From: CAIMZW01 sp037142435
GTDB lineage: Bacteria > Actinomycetota > Actinomycetes > Nanopelagicales > Nanopelagicaceae
Reading direction: 5' to 3'
Assembly (NCBI GenBank): GCA_037142435.1
Contig: JBAXAO010000012.1
Location: 1-33,132 of the forward strand
DNA length: 33,132 bases
The position numbers and the translations under genes are program-made. The notes under the pieces are model-generated. The model had not been told where the DNA came from. It was given only the letters and a program-made list of their open reading frames with translations, and ran no database searches. The first letter of the stretch is position 1, and each line of letters opens with the position of its first letter. Positions 15,264 through 23,893 of this stretch are shown here, piece after piece.

Positions 15264-17375
15264 GTGAAACCGGCCGACCCACGTTATCTCGGGGCAACTC
15301 TGACCGAAGGCGGGGCCAATTTCGCGTTGTGGGCCGCCGCAGCCGATGCGGTCGAGGTCTGCCTATTCACCGAGGTCAATGGCAAAGTTATGGAAACCAG
15401 ATTTGCCCTCAGCCACAGGGATGGCCCAATTTTCCACGGCTACTTGGCCGGGGTTCGTGCTGGGCAGAAGTATGGCTTTCGAGTGTATGGGCCGTGGCGC
15501 CCGGAAGAAGGCTGGCGCTTTAACTCCCACAAGCTCTTGATCGATCCTTACGCCCATCTACTCGAAGGTGAGCTCACCTACTCTGCTGAAATTTATGGCC
15601 ACCAAGCCGTAGACCATTCCGGCAAGGGCGACCTCACCAAACGCAGCGACTCCGATAGCGCGGGACTAGTTCCGTATTCGGTGGTCACGGGTTATGGCCA
15701 TTCACATCCACATCGTCTGAACACTCCGTGGTCCAAAACTGTTATTTACGAAGCGCACGTTCGCGGGTTGACTGAATTCAATTCCGACATTCCAGAAGAA
15801 GAACGCGGAACGTATAAAGCGTTGGGGCATCACAGCACAATCGACTATTTAAAGAAGCTGGGCATCACGGCCCTTGAACTTCTGCCTATTCACCATTTTG
15901 TTACTGAGCCCGCGATTGCCGACCGTGGCCGAGAAAATTTTTGGGGCTATAACGCCCTCGCCTTCAGCGCTCCTCACCGTAAGTACGCGGCGACGCAAGA
16001 CCCGATCGCAGAACTCCGAGAAGCAGTATCGGCACTCCACAAAGCCGGAATTGAAGTCATTTTAGATGTGGTCTACAACCACACCGCCGAAGGTGGCCAT
16101 GGCGGCCCAACGCTCTCTTTCCGCGGAATTGATAGCAAGACTTTCTACCGACGTATTAAGGGCGATCTTTACGACGATGTAACTGGCTGCGGCAATACCG
16201 TTGATGCCAGGCGCCCTTTTGTCGTTCGAATGATTATTGATTCGTTGCACTGGTGGAGCGAAGTTATCGGGGTCGATGGTTTCCGCTTTGATCTAGCATC
16301 AGCGCTTGCTCGCAATGACTATGGAATAGACACAACGGGACCACTTTTCTCTGCAATCGCCAGTGATCCAATTCTGCGCGAGCGAAAATTAATCGCAGAA
16401 CCTTGGGATGTCGCAGGTTATGCATTAGGCGATTTTCCTCATCCGTGGCGAGAGTGGAACGATCACTATCGAGATTCGTTACGACAGTTTTGGCTGGCAG
16501 ACCCGGCACGCGGATTCAGCGAAGGCGTCGGCGACTTGGCCTCACGCCTCAGCGGCTCTCATGACATTTTTTATTTTCGCGGCCCAACTTCAAGTATCAA
16601 TTTCATTACTTCTCACGACGGTTTCACTCTGGCCGATCTCGTTAGTTATGAAAATAAACATAACGAGCCAAACCAAGAATTTAATCGAGATGGCAGCGCC
16701 TCTAATCGTTCATGGAATCTAGGAGTAGAAGGGCCCAGTAAAGATCCGCAAGTAAATGAATTGCGTATCCGCCTGCAAAAATCCATGTTGGCCTCGCTGT
16801 TGCTCTCCTCTGGCGTTCCTATGCTGACCATGGGAGATGAAGTAGGTAGATCGCAAAATGGTTCCAACAACGCATATTCGCTGCCGGCAAATGGTGACGT
16901 CCTCTCCCCCGCGGCTTTTAATGGTGGATGGGCACTCAACTGGGCACCTAATGAAATGCAGAGTGATCTCTTGGAAGCCACACGTAATTTAATTTCGATG
17001 CGACGAAATTACTTATCTGATGTTGTCCGCGAATTTTTTACTGGGCAAATGGACTTAGGTACTAGCCGAAAAGATTTAGCCTGGTTCCGACGAAACGGCG
17101 AAGAGATGACCGATGCTAATTGGCATCAAGGTGACCGTAGTTACCTCAGCATGTATGTGGAAGCATCCGCGAACCACGCACTTCTTATTATTTTGAATGC
17201 CTCTACCCATGAAAATGATTTCACTTTGCCCATTGAAAAATGGGGGGCTTTGTACCGATCTATTTTTGACTCTTCCGAAGCGATTGCAACTTTTGAGCCC
17301 CGAATTGCAAAACCAGCGGAAACAACGGTCCTCGCTCCGCACAGTGTGCAGATTTGGTTAGTTAATCGCACCTAA
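15264..17375 (+). CDS. glgX: Glycogen debranching enzyme GlgX
   Basis: A GH13 enzyme that cleaves alpha-1,6 branches of glycogen after phosphorylase has trimmed them. Seen: N-terminal CBM48 domain (LGATLTEGGANFALWAAAAD), VIYEAHVRGLTEF, DVVYNHTAEGG, the nucleophile in VDGFRFDLAS (Asp343), the acid/base in IAEPWDVAGY (Glu379), the transition-state aspartate in TSHDGFTLADL (Asp452), and the GlgX-typical YENKHNEPNQEFNRDG. About 703 residues is normal. I prefer GTG 15264 because AAGG lies seven bases upstream; the GTG at 15258 sits directly on that site. It begins nine bases after the SGNH gene, linking glycogen or glucan turnover to the glycosyltransferase operon. Confidence 0.95.
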   Translation: MKPADPRYLGATLTEGGANFALWAAAADAVEVCLFTEVNGKVMETRFALSHRDGPIFHGYLAGVRAGQKYGFRVYGPWRPEEGWRFNSHKLLIDPYAHLLEGELTYSAEIYGHQAVDHSGKGDLTKRSDSDSAGLVPYSVVTGYGHSHPHRLNTPWSKTVIYEAHVRGLTEFNSDIPEEERGTYKALGHHSTIDYLKKLGITALELLPIHHFVTEPAIADRGRENFWGYNALAFSAPHRKYAATQDPIAELREAVSALHKAGIEVILDVVYNHTAEGGHGGPTLSFRGIDSKTFYRRIKGDLYDDVTGCGNTVDARRPFVVRMIIDSLHWWSEVIGVDGFRFDLASALARNDYGIDTTGPLFSAIASDPILRERKLIAEPWDVAGYALGDFPHPWREWNDHYRDSLRQFWLADPARGFSEGVGDLASRLSGSHDIFYFRGPTSSINFITSHDGFTLADLVSYENKHNEPNQEFNRDGSASNRSWNLGVEGPSKDPQVNELRIRLQKSMLASLLLSSGVPMLTMGDEVGRSQNGSNNAYSLPANGDVLSPAAFNGGWALNWAPNEMQSDLLEATRNLISMRRNYLSDVVREFFTGQMDLGTSRKDLAWFRRNGEEMTDANWHQGDRSYLSMYVEASANHALLIILNASTHENDFTLPIEKWGALYRSIFDSSEAIATFEPRIAKPAETTVLAPHSVQIWLVNRT

Positions 17376-17402
17376 TACTCGGCAGTAACCGTTTTTCCGA
17401 CC

Positions 17403-17408
17403 TAAACT
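17403..17408 (+). promoter_or_regulatory. Candidate -10 box (TAAACT) for leaderless fabD
   Basis: TAAACT is followed by six bases and the GTG start of fabD, in a 39-base gap after glgX. No Shine-Dalgarno sequence precedes the GTG. The layout predicts that transcription starts at the G of GTG. The -35 position (CGGCAG at 17 bases) is poor. Confidence 0.5.
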
Positions 17409-17414
17409 CTTGGC

Positions 17415-18338
17415 GTGCTAGCAATCGTGGCGCCTGGGCAAGGTTCACAAGTCCCAGGCTTTCTCCTTCCGTGGCTCGAGGACTCTCAGAGTTCAAGCTT
17501 GATTGATCACTGGTCTTCAGTTATCGATCTCGATATTCGAGTTCTAGGCACGAACGCTGATGCCGATGAAATCCGAGAGACATCAAATGCTCAACCTCTT
17601 TTGGTTGCGGCAGGATTAATCGCCTTTGCTCGGCTGAGATCTGAATTTGATTTCGAAGTTACCGCTTTTGCTGGACATTCAGTCGGAGAAATTACTGCGC
17701 TGGGCGCCGCTGAAGTCTTGGACTTTGACTCCGCTATGAAACTTGTTCGCCTCCGAGGTTCTGAAATGTCCAAAGCTGCATTGGGTTCCAACACATCAAT
17801 GGCCGCAGTACTTGGCGGCGAGCGCGATGACGTTGTTACTTACCTGGCATCTTTAGACCTGACGGCAGCAAATGAAAACGGTGCTGGCCAAATTGTCGCA
17901 GCCGGATCGGCGGCCCAACTGGTGTTGTTAGCTGAAAATCCACCCGCTGGAGCCCGAGTTAGACCTTTAGCTGTCTCTGGTGCTTTCCATACATCCGTGA
18001 TGGCGCCTGCTGTGCCGGTGCTTCGAGAGCTTGCTTCAGAACTTCACACATCAGATACCGCTGTAGCAGTTCTCTCCAATAAAGATGGTGCATCGCTGCA
18101 GGATGGCCGCGAACTTCTCAATCGCATTGTGGGACAGATCGCTGGGCCAGTTCGCTGGGATCTCTGTATGCATGAACTTTCCGCGTTGGGAATAACGGGT
18201 GTTCTTGAACTACCCCCTGCTGGAACTCTGGTCGGATTGATCAAGCGCGCAGCCCCAGAGATTGAAACCTTTGCCCTGAAATCCCCAGATGATCTCGCTA
18301 GTGCTCAAGAATTTATCGCACGCCACGGAGGCAAATAA
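17415..18338 (+). CDS. fabD: Malonyl-CoA:ACP transacylase
   Basis: Moves malonyl groups from CoA to acyl-carrier protein, the first committed loading step of type II fatty-acid synthesis. Seen: N-terminal APGQGSQVPGF, the nucleophile motif GHSVGE with Ser89, the VRLRGSEM arginine that holds the malonyl carboxylate, and the catalytic histidine in SGAFHTSVM (His192). At 307 residues it is full length. The start is GTG 17415, apparently leaderless. The stop TAA shares its last base with the ATG of fabH (TAATG), so the genes are coupled. It opens the fabD-fabH-acpP-fabF cluster typical of actinobacteria. Confidence 0.95.
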   Translation: MLAIVAPGQGSQVPGFLLPWLEDSQSSSLIDHWSSVIDLDIRVLGTNADADEIRETSNAQPLLVAAGLIAFARLRSEFDFEVTAFAGHSVGEITALGAAEVLDFDSAMKLVRLRGSEMSKAALGSNTSMAAVLGGERDDVVTYLASLDLTAANENGAGQIVAAGSAAQLVLLAENPPAGARVRPLAVSGAFHTSVMAPAVPVLRELASELHTSDTAVAVLSNKDGASLQDGRELLNRIVGQIAGPVRWDLCMHELSALGITGVLELPPAGTLVGLIKRAAPEIETFALKSPDDLASAQEFIARHGGK

Positions 18339-19360
18339 TGGCTTTACATTTTGATACTTCGGTGCGAAATTCCCGCATCCTCTCTGTTGGCGCATACCGT
18401 CCAGCCCGGGTCGTTCCAAATTCCGAGATTGTTGACCGAATCGAATCGAGTGACGAATGGATTCGTCAACGTACTGGCATCGAAACCAGGCACATAGCCT
18501 CCGCCGATGAATCATTGATCGACATGGCTGAAGCCGCAGCCAATATTGCCCTAGGTCGAGCCGGCATCACGATGGATCAAGTTTCCGCAGTCATATTTGC
18601 AACTATTACCTACCCTTACCAAGCGCCCAGCGCTGCTACCGAACTCATCGTGCGCTTAGGCAACCCCAAGGCTGCCGCATTTGATATTTCTGCCGCCTGC
18701 GCCGGTTTTTGTTACGGAGTAGCTCTGGCTAATGATCTAGTCCGCGCCAAGACTTCAGATTACGTCCTAGTTATTGGTGGCGAAAAACTTTCAGATTTCA
18801 CTAATCCAGATGATCGAGCCACCGCATTCATCTTTGCCGATGGAGCGGGCGCCGTCGTCATTGGCCCCTCTGATGAACCAAGAATCGGACCCACAATTTG
18901 GGGGGCCTCGGCCGAATCACGCGATGCCATTGTGATGCAACCTTCATGGCTTGAGTACAAAAATTCAGAAACTCGGGGCGCTGCGACTTGGCCAGATATC
19001 GCTCAACAGGGTCAGGCGGTCTTTCGCTGGGCTGTTTATGAAATGGCTCCCATTGGGCTAAAGGCAATTGCTGCTGCTGGACTCCAACCTGAAGATCTAG
19101 CCGCATTCATCCCTCATCAAGCCAATGAACGAATTATTGACTCGCTAGCCCGCTCGATGAAATTACCCGAATCCGTCCAAATCGCTCGTGATATTCGGAC
19201 TACCGGAAATACCTCTGCCGCGTCAGTACCTCTTGCCATGGATGCGTTGCTTTCATCACAACCAGAACTCCACGGTAAGAATGCTCTCCTTATAGGCTTT
19301 GGCGCAGGGCTCGTGTATGCAGGACAAGTCGTTGAACTGCCACCACTTCCAGCAAAGTAA
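18338..19360 (+). CDS. fabH: Beta-ketoacyl-ACP synthase III
   Basis: Condenses an acyl-CoA primer with malonyl-ACP to start fatty-acid chains. Seen: the catalytic triad Cys121 in ISAACAGFCYG, His260 in FIPHQANERI and Asn291 in TTGNTSAASVP, plus the KAS III ending GFGAGLVYAGQ. Length is 340. In actinobacteria this enzyme often accepts branched primers, but specificity cannot be read here. ATG 18338 has a strong GGAGG seven bases upstream, inside the end of fabD. acpP follows after 51 bases. Confidence 0.96.
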   Translation: MALHFDTSVRNSRILSVGAYRPARVVPNSEIVDRIESSDEWIRQRTGIETRHIASADESLIDMAEAAANIALGRAGITMDQVSAVIFATITYPYQAPSAATELIVRLGNPKAAAFDISAACAGFCYGVALANDLVRAKTSDYVLVIGGEKLSDFTNPDDRATAFIFADGAGAVVIGPSDEPRIGPTIWGASAESRDAIVMQPSWLEYKNSETRGAATWPDIAQQGQAVFRWAVYEMAPIGLKAIAAAGLQPEDLAAFIPHQANERIIDSLARSMKLPESVQIARDIRTTGNTSAASVPLAMDALLSSQPELHGKNALLIGFGAGLVYAGQVVELPPLPAK

Positions 19361-19411
19361 ATTTACCCGCTAACGAAGATAAAAAATGAAACCGGAAAGA
19401 GGACGAAGAAT

Positions 19412-19660
19412 ATGGCACTAACAGTTGATGAAGTACTAGCAGGAATCAAGGAAATCGTTGTTGAAGTTGCTGGCATCTCTGCAGATACCATCGCAATGGA
19501 CAAGAAGTTTACCGACGATCTAGACGTTGATTCACTCAGCATGGTCGAGGTTGTCGTTGCAGCCGAAGAGCGCTTTGGCGTCAAGATTCCTGATGAAGAA
19601 GTAACCAACATGGCAACAGTTGGAGACGCAGTCAACTTTATTGTTGGCGCTTCTAAGTAA
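19412..19660 (+). CDS. acpP: Acyl carrier protein
   Basis: An 82-residue acidic carrier. Seen: the phosphopantetheine attachment site DVDSLSMVE with Ser41; it reads SLS where most ACPs have SLD. The helices before and after the site follow the standard ACP pattern (FTDDLDVDSL ... IPDEEVTNMATVGDAV). It carries growing acyl chains between FabD, FabH and FabF. A good GAGGA ribosome site lies nine bases before the ATG, in a 51-base gap that may also hold a separate promoter, as expected for an abundant protein. Confidence 0.96.
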   Translation: MALTVDEVLAGIKEIVVEVAGISADTIAMDKKFTDDLDVDSLSMVEVVVAAEERFGVKIPDEEVTNMATVGDAVNFIVGASK

Positions 19661-19701
19661 TTTAAGGCAATTCTCGTACCTTCGAAAGAGGAAACTTCAC
19701 G

Positions 19702-20943
19702 ATGAGTAGACGACGCGTAGTTGTAACTGGCCTAGGGGCAACAACTCCCCTGGGCGGAGATGTTCCTTCCACTTGGCAGGCACTCCTTGCAGGCACATCC
19801 GGAGTGCGCACACTTGAAGATGAGTGGGCTCACGACATGTCCGTAACTTTTGCCGCACGCGTCGCAGTTGAACCTAGTGAAGTTATGGAGCGCGTTGAAA
19901 TGCGTCGCTTGGATCGCTCCGAGCAATTTGCACTCATCGCTTCACGAGAGGCTTGGAAAGACGCAGGATCCCCCGATGTAGATAAAACTCGCCTTGGCGT
20001 CGTAGTCGCATCGGGAATCGGCGGAGTCATTACTTTGCTAGATCAATACGACATATTGAAAACTAAAGGCGCTCGATCAGTCAGCCCTCACACCGTTCCT
20101 ATGTTGATGCCTAATGGCCCTTCGGCAAACGTTGGGTTGGAATTACAAGCCAAGGCCGGAGTTCATACTCCCGTCAGCGCCTGTGCCTCCGGTGCAGAAG
20201 CCGTCGGTTACGCCCTGGAAATGATTCGCAACAATCGTGCCGACATGGTGGTAACTGGTGGCGTCGAGGCCGCAATTCATGCGCTGCCCATGGCTGGATT
20301 TGCTTCTATGAAGGCGCTCTCTACCCGTAATGATGCACCAGCCAAAGCCTCCAGGCCCTACGACAAGAACCGCGATGGTTTTGTTTTGGGTGAAGGTGGC
20401 GGAGTGCTTGTTCTAGAAGAACTCGAACACGCTAAAGCTCGCGGTGCGAAAATTTATGCCGAAGTTGTTGGGCAAGGACTCACATCTGACGGCTATCACA
20501 TTGCCGCGCCCGACCCTGAAGGGACCGGCGTTACTCGTGCCGTTAAATTTGCATTAGAAGATAGCGGTGTCGATCTCTCCGAGATTGTTCACCTCAATGC
20601 TCACGCCACTTCTACTCCCGCAGGGGATGTTGCTGAAGCCAATGCTCTGGCCGGGGCTCTCGGCGAACATATTTCCCATGTTGCGGTATCTGCAACGAAA
20701 TCTATGACCGGGCATCTCTTGGGCGGCGCTGGCGCCATCGAATCCATATTTGTCGTGCTTGCCTTGCACCATCGTTTGGCTCCACCGACTATCAACATTG
20801 AAGAGCTTGATGAAGCAGTAACCGTTGATGTCGTTCGCGATGTTCCACGCAAACTGCCCGATGGACCGATCGCCGCTCTCAATGATTCCTTTGGGTTTGG
20901 CGGTCACAATGTGGTCTTGGTATTCCGATCCTTTGATGAGTGA
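19702..20943 (+). CDS. fabF: Beta-ketoacyl-ACP synthase II
   Basis: Elongating condensing enzyme of type II fatty-acid synthesis. Seen: Cys161 in PVSACASGAEAVGY, His301 in LNAHATSTPAGD, Lys333 and His338 in ATKSMTGHLLGGAGA and the C-terminal SFGFGGHNVVLVF. The Cys-His-His set and Lys are complete; length is 413. ATG 19702 has GAGGAAA upstream. Its last eight bases overlap the start of the luciferase-like gene, so the two are coupled. The C-terminal half matches the KAS II family better than polyketide synthases. Confidence 0.96.
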   Translation: MSRRRVVVTGLGATTPLGGDVPSTWQALLAGTSGVRTLEDEWAHDMSVTFAARVAVEPSEVMERVEMRRLDRSEQFALIASREAWKDAGSPDVDKTRLGVVVASGIGGVITLLDQYDILKTKGARSVSPHTVPMLMPNGPSANVGLELQAKAGVHTPVSACASGAEAVGYALEMIRNNRADMVVTGGVEAAIHALPMAGFASMKALSTRNDAPAKASRPYDKNRDGFVLGEGGGVLVLEELEHAKARGAKIYAEVVGQGLTSDGYHIAAPDPEGTGVTRAVKFALEDSGVDLSEIVHLNAHATSTPAGDVAEANALAGALGEHISHVAVSATKSMTGHLLGGAGAIESIFVVLALHHRLAPPTINIEELDEAVTVDVVRDVPRKLPDGPIAALNDSFGFGGHNVVLVFRSFDE

Positions 20944-21967
20944 TTTCAAGTTCGGTCTCGACACTTTTGGTGATGTCACAGTCGAAGATGATGGATCTCC
21001 CACAAGTGCAGCTCAGGTTATTCGCAATGTAGTTAGACAAGCGGTTTTAGCAGATGAACTCGGAATATACGGATTTAATGTAGGCGAACACCATCGTGCT
21101 GATTTTGCCATCAGCGCGCCAGACACTGTTTTAGCTGGAATCGCTACTGTCACCAAGAAGATCATTTTAGGTACTGGAGTTACAGTGCTCTCCAGCGATG
21201 ATCCAGTTCGTGTGTTTCAAAGATTCTCCACGCTGGATGCGCTTAGTAACGGCCGCGCCGAGATCACCGCTGGCCGCGGTTCTTTCATTGAATCATTTCC
21301 CCTTTTTGGTTATGACTTGGGAGATTACGGAATTCTCTTCGAAGAGAAATTGGATCTGCTTGCCCAACTACTCAAAGAAGATGCCGTCACCTGGCAAGGA
21401 CGTACCAGAGCGCCATTGAAAAATCAGCAGGTCTACCCGAAGAGCGAAAGCGGCCAGATCCGCCTTCGAGTCGGCGTAGGTGGCACCCCAGAATCAGTAG
21501 TGAGAACCGCTCGCGTTGGAGCACAACTTGCGCTGGCAATCATCGGTGGTGCACCAGAACGTTTTGCTCCTTATGCAGATCTCTATCGGACTTCGCTGAA
21601 GGAGTTTGGGCACGCGCCTTTGCCCATCTCGATTCACTCCCCTGGACATATCGCCGAGAGCGATGAACAAGCGCGCGAGGAATACTTCCCGCATTACCAG
21701 GCAATGCACGCCCGCATTGGTGCCGAACGCGGTTGGGGTCCCCTAACTCCCCAGCAATATTTGGGCGAGATTGTTCATGGATCGTTATATGTCGGTAGTC
21801 CAGAAACAATCGCTAAGAAGATTGCTCATGCAATTCAAGGCGTTGGTGCACAAAGGTTTGATCTGAAATATGCATCAGGAACTACACCTCATAGTAAATT
21901 GATGAAATCCATTGAACTGTACGGAACCAAAGTAATTCCACTTGCTCGAGAAATCTTGAATTCTTAA
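20936..21967 (+). CDS. Luciferase-like monooxygenase family (LLM) flavin oxidoreductase
   Basis: A 343-residue TIM-barrel flavin enzyme of the bacterial luciferase-like family. Seen: YGFNVGEHH, LGTGVTVLSSDDPVRVFQ followed by FSTLDALSNGRAEITAGRGS, a segment shared by this family around the flavin site, and VGGTPESVVRTARVGAQLA near the middle. It could use FMN or F420; the substrate is unknown. I start it at ATG 20936 (MSDFKFGLD), which overlaps fabF by eight bases; an earlier in-frame start would lie deep inside fabF. It is followed after three bases by a PaiB-like gene that also binds flavin, so they may work as an oxidoreductase and a flavin-dependent partner. Confidence 0.85.
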   Translation: MSDFKFGLDTFGDVTVEDDGSPTSAAQVIRNVVRQAVLADELGIYGFNVGEHHRADFAISAPDTVLAGIATVTKKIILGTGVTVLSSDDPVRVFQRFSTLDALSNGRAEITAGRGSFIESFPLFGYDLGDYGILFEEKLDLLAQLLKEDAVTWQGRTRAPLKNQQVYPKSESGQIRLRVGVGGTPESVVRTARVGAQLALAIIGGAPERFAPYADLYRTSLKEFGHAPLPISIHSPGHIAESDEQAREEYFPHYQAMHARIGAERGWGPLTPQQYLGEIVHGSLYVGSPETIAKKIAHAIQGVGAQRFDLKYASGTTPHSKLMKSIELYGTKVIPLAREILNS

Positions 21968-21970
21968 ATT

Positions 21971-22624
21971 ATGTATACACCCAAGCATTTCGCAGTCACT
22001 GATTGGAAAACCATCACAGACTTCGTAGCGCAAGTGGCATCAGTTGATCTCGTTACCGTGGATGATGACGGCAAGCCAATATCCACCCTTCTTCCTGTCA
22101 TTTGGGATACCTCGAAAGTTTCCGACACCGAATTTGGCACGTTAACCATGCATATGGCAATTCAAAATGAGCAATGGAAATCCATCAAGCCGGCAAGTTC
22201 GGCTCTGGCAATCGTTCATGGACCTCAGGCCTATATTTCGCCATCAAATTATGGAAATAAATTTACTGACCACCGGGTCGTCCCTACCTGGAACTATCAG
22301 GCTGTACACCTTTCCGGAACCGTCACGGTCAGCCAAGATGCCGATGTATTACGTCAGATTGTCTCTGAACTCACCGATTTTCACGAACAAGGCAGATCCA
22401 AGCCGTGGAGCGCATCAGAGTCTGATCCCAAATATTTTGAAGGATTGCTAAAAGCGATTGTGGCGATTCGGATGATAGTGACCAAAGTCGAGGTAACTTC
22501 CAAATTGAGTCAGAATCGACCAGAGGCTGATAGGCAAGCGATCATAAAGGATTTGCAAGAGTCCAGTTCATTGCCTGCGCATGATATTGCACAGGCAATG
22601 CAGAAAAATCTGGACGAGAATTAA
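21971..22624 (+). CDS. PaiB-like FMN-binding protein
   Basis: A 217-residue protein of the PaiB family (FMN-binding split barrel, once named negative transcriptional regulators). Seen: N-terminal YTPKHFAVTDW, the central HGPQAYISPSNYG and VPTWNYQAVHLSGTV segments and the C-terminal KLSQNRPEADRQ, all family signatures. No helix-turn-helix is evident, so flavin binding or a small redox role is as likely as gene control. It follows the LLM gene after three bases with no Shine-Dalgarno of its own. Its TAA shares the palindromic TTAA with the stop of the opposite SIMPL gene. Confidence 0.87.
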   Translation: MYTPKHFAVTDWKTITDFVAQVASVDLVTVDDDGKPISTLLPVIWDTSKVSDTEFGTLTMHMAIQNEQWKSIKPASSALAIVHGPQAYISPSNYGNKFTDHRVVPTWNYQAVHLSGTVTVSQDADVLRQIVSELTDFHEQGRSKPWSASESDPKYFEGLLKAIVAIRMIVTKVEVTSKLSQNRPEADRQAIIKDLQESSSLPAHDIAQAMQKNLDEN

Positions 22625-23376
22625 CTGGTTTTGAAGTCAACCGAAACGGTGACTGTTACCGTTTTTTCAATTGTGCTGGTGTCGTAGTACCCACCTGATG
22701 AAGTATCGACTGAATCTGGAGTCGTGACTTGCACCGGCCCGCTTCGTACTGCAAGAACTGAGCCCACAGTGCCACCAACTGCTTCAGTAATTGCCTGGGC
22801 GCGAACCTTGGCATCTTTCATGGCATCGCTCAACAAAGAAGGGCGAAGGGTAGCTAGGTTGGAGACGTAATAGGCCGGGCCATAATTATTCACATTGACG
22901 CCAGTTTGCAAGAGCACGCCGATGCCGTTGGAAAGTTTCTGCACGAGGGCAACGTCCTTAGATCGAACAATCACCGTTTGATTGGCACGGTAGGAAAGCA
23001 CGCGTCCGGTCGCATTGCCATTTATGTACTCATCGTTTGTGGAAGTGGCAATGGCTCCAGATTCAATTCCGGCGGCGGAGATTCCGCCATTTGTTAGGTA
23101 AGCAGAAAGGGCCACAACGTCGGCCTCAGTTTTTTTGACTGCTGTTGCAACATTAGGGGCGGTCTCTTGCGCGTTGAGAGTCCAAACGACATTGTCCGAT
23201 GTTGCGTTAACTCGAGCCGAGCCGGTAACCGTAATGGCATTTCCAGCTTTGGCAGCTAGACCATTCCCAATCAAACTTGAACCGTATCCGATACCGACGG
23301 CTAGAAGCAGCGCGGCAATGATCAGGGAGAGGAAGCGGGCATTGGATTTTTTATGGACGATCTGGTTTTCACTCAT
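22621..23376 (-). CDS. SIMPL (DUF541) domain protein, membrane-anchored or secreted
   Basis: A 251-residue protein with a short cytoplasmic start, one hydrophobic segment at about residues 15-37 (FLSLIIAALLLAVGIGYG) and a SIMPL/DUF541 domain over the rest. Seen: ITVTGSARVNATSDNVVWTL, TVIVRSKDVALVQKL, and DAMKDAKVRAQAITEAVGG, which are typical of this fold. SIMPL proteins lie in the cell envelope and have few known functions. The gene is coupled to DUF3145 upstream by an eight-base overlap. It meets the PaiB-like gene head on. Confidence 0.85.
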   Translation of the reverse strand: MSENQIVHKKSNARFLSLIIAALLLAVGIGYGSSLIGNGLAAKAGNAITVTGSARVNATSDNVVWTLNAQETAPNVATAVKKTEADVVALSAYLTNGGISAAGIESGAIATSTNDEYINGNATGRVLSYRANQTVIVRSKDVALVQKLSNGIGVLLQTGVNVNNYGPAYYVSNLATLRPSLLSDAMKDAKVRAQAITEAVGGTVGSVLAVRSGPVQVTTPDSVDTSSGGYYDTSTIEKTVTVTVSVDFKTS

Positions 23377-23893
23377 AATTAGATACTACCTTTTTATCAA
23401 GTTCAGAATCCAAAGTTCCGCGACGGTACCACTCCAGTTCCTCATCCCAGGCAGTTCCCAGCGTTGCATGTAACGCATCTCGCAATGATTCATAATCGTT
23501 ATTCGAATTCAGAGACGTCATTATTCGATTTTCATGAATCATGACATCGCCGGTCGAAGAAGTAACGGCTTGATGAAGACCAAGGTCGGGAGTGCAGCGA
23601 TAGAGAACTCCCTCACCTCCTATGGTGGAAAATTCTCGAACTTCAAAACGCAGATAATGCCAACTCTTTAAAGTGCTGGCGATTTGGGAGGCCAAATACT
23701 CCTGGCCCCGCCATTGGTATTCGGTCGACAAGGTCCCAGCAGCCAGACGTTGGGTTTGCCACGCCAATTCAATAGGTTGACCAAAGATTTGATTGAGGGA
23801 CCATTGGACATGGCGAACGAGCGCTCTGGGCGCTGAATAAATCCGTAGATCTCCGGATAACCCACCCGCGGGCAGGTTGGTAGGCGAAATCAT
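23369..23893 (-). CDS. DUF3145 family protein
   Basis: A 174-residue protein of the actinobacterial DUF3145 family, function unknown. Seen: IYSAPRALVRHVQWSLNQIFG, WQTQRLAAGTLSTEYQW, LRFEVREF, and CTPDLGLHQAVTSSTGDVMI followed by HENRI, matching my memory of the family's conserved stretches. I chose ATG 23893 since GGGGGA lies seven bases upstream; an ATG at 23917 has none. In other actinobacteria this gene normally follows fabF directly in the same direction. Here it is inverted and separated from fabF by two other genes, and its own promoter must lie in the gap toward cspA. Confidence 0.85.
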   Translation of the reverse strand: MISPTNLPAGGLSGDLRIYSAPRALVRHVQWSLNQIFGQPIELAWQTQRLAAGTLSTEYQWRGQEYLASQIASTLKSWHYLRFEVREFSTIGGEGVLYRCTPDLGLHQAVTSSTGDVMIHENRIMTSLNSNNDYESLRDALHATLGTAWDEELEWYRRGTLDSELDKKVVSNYE

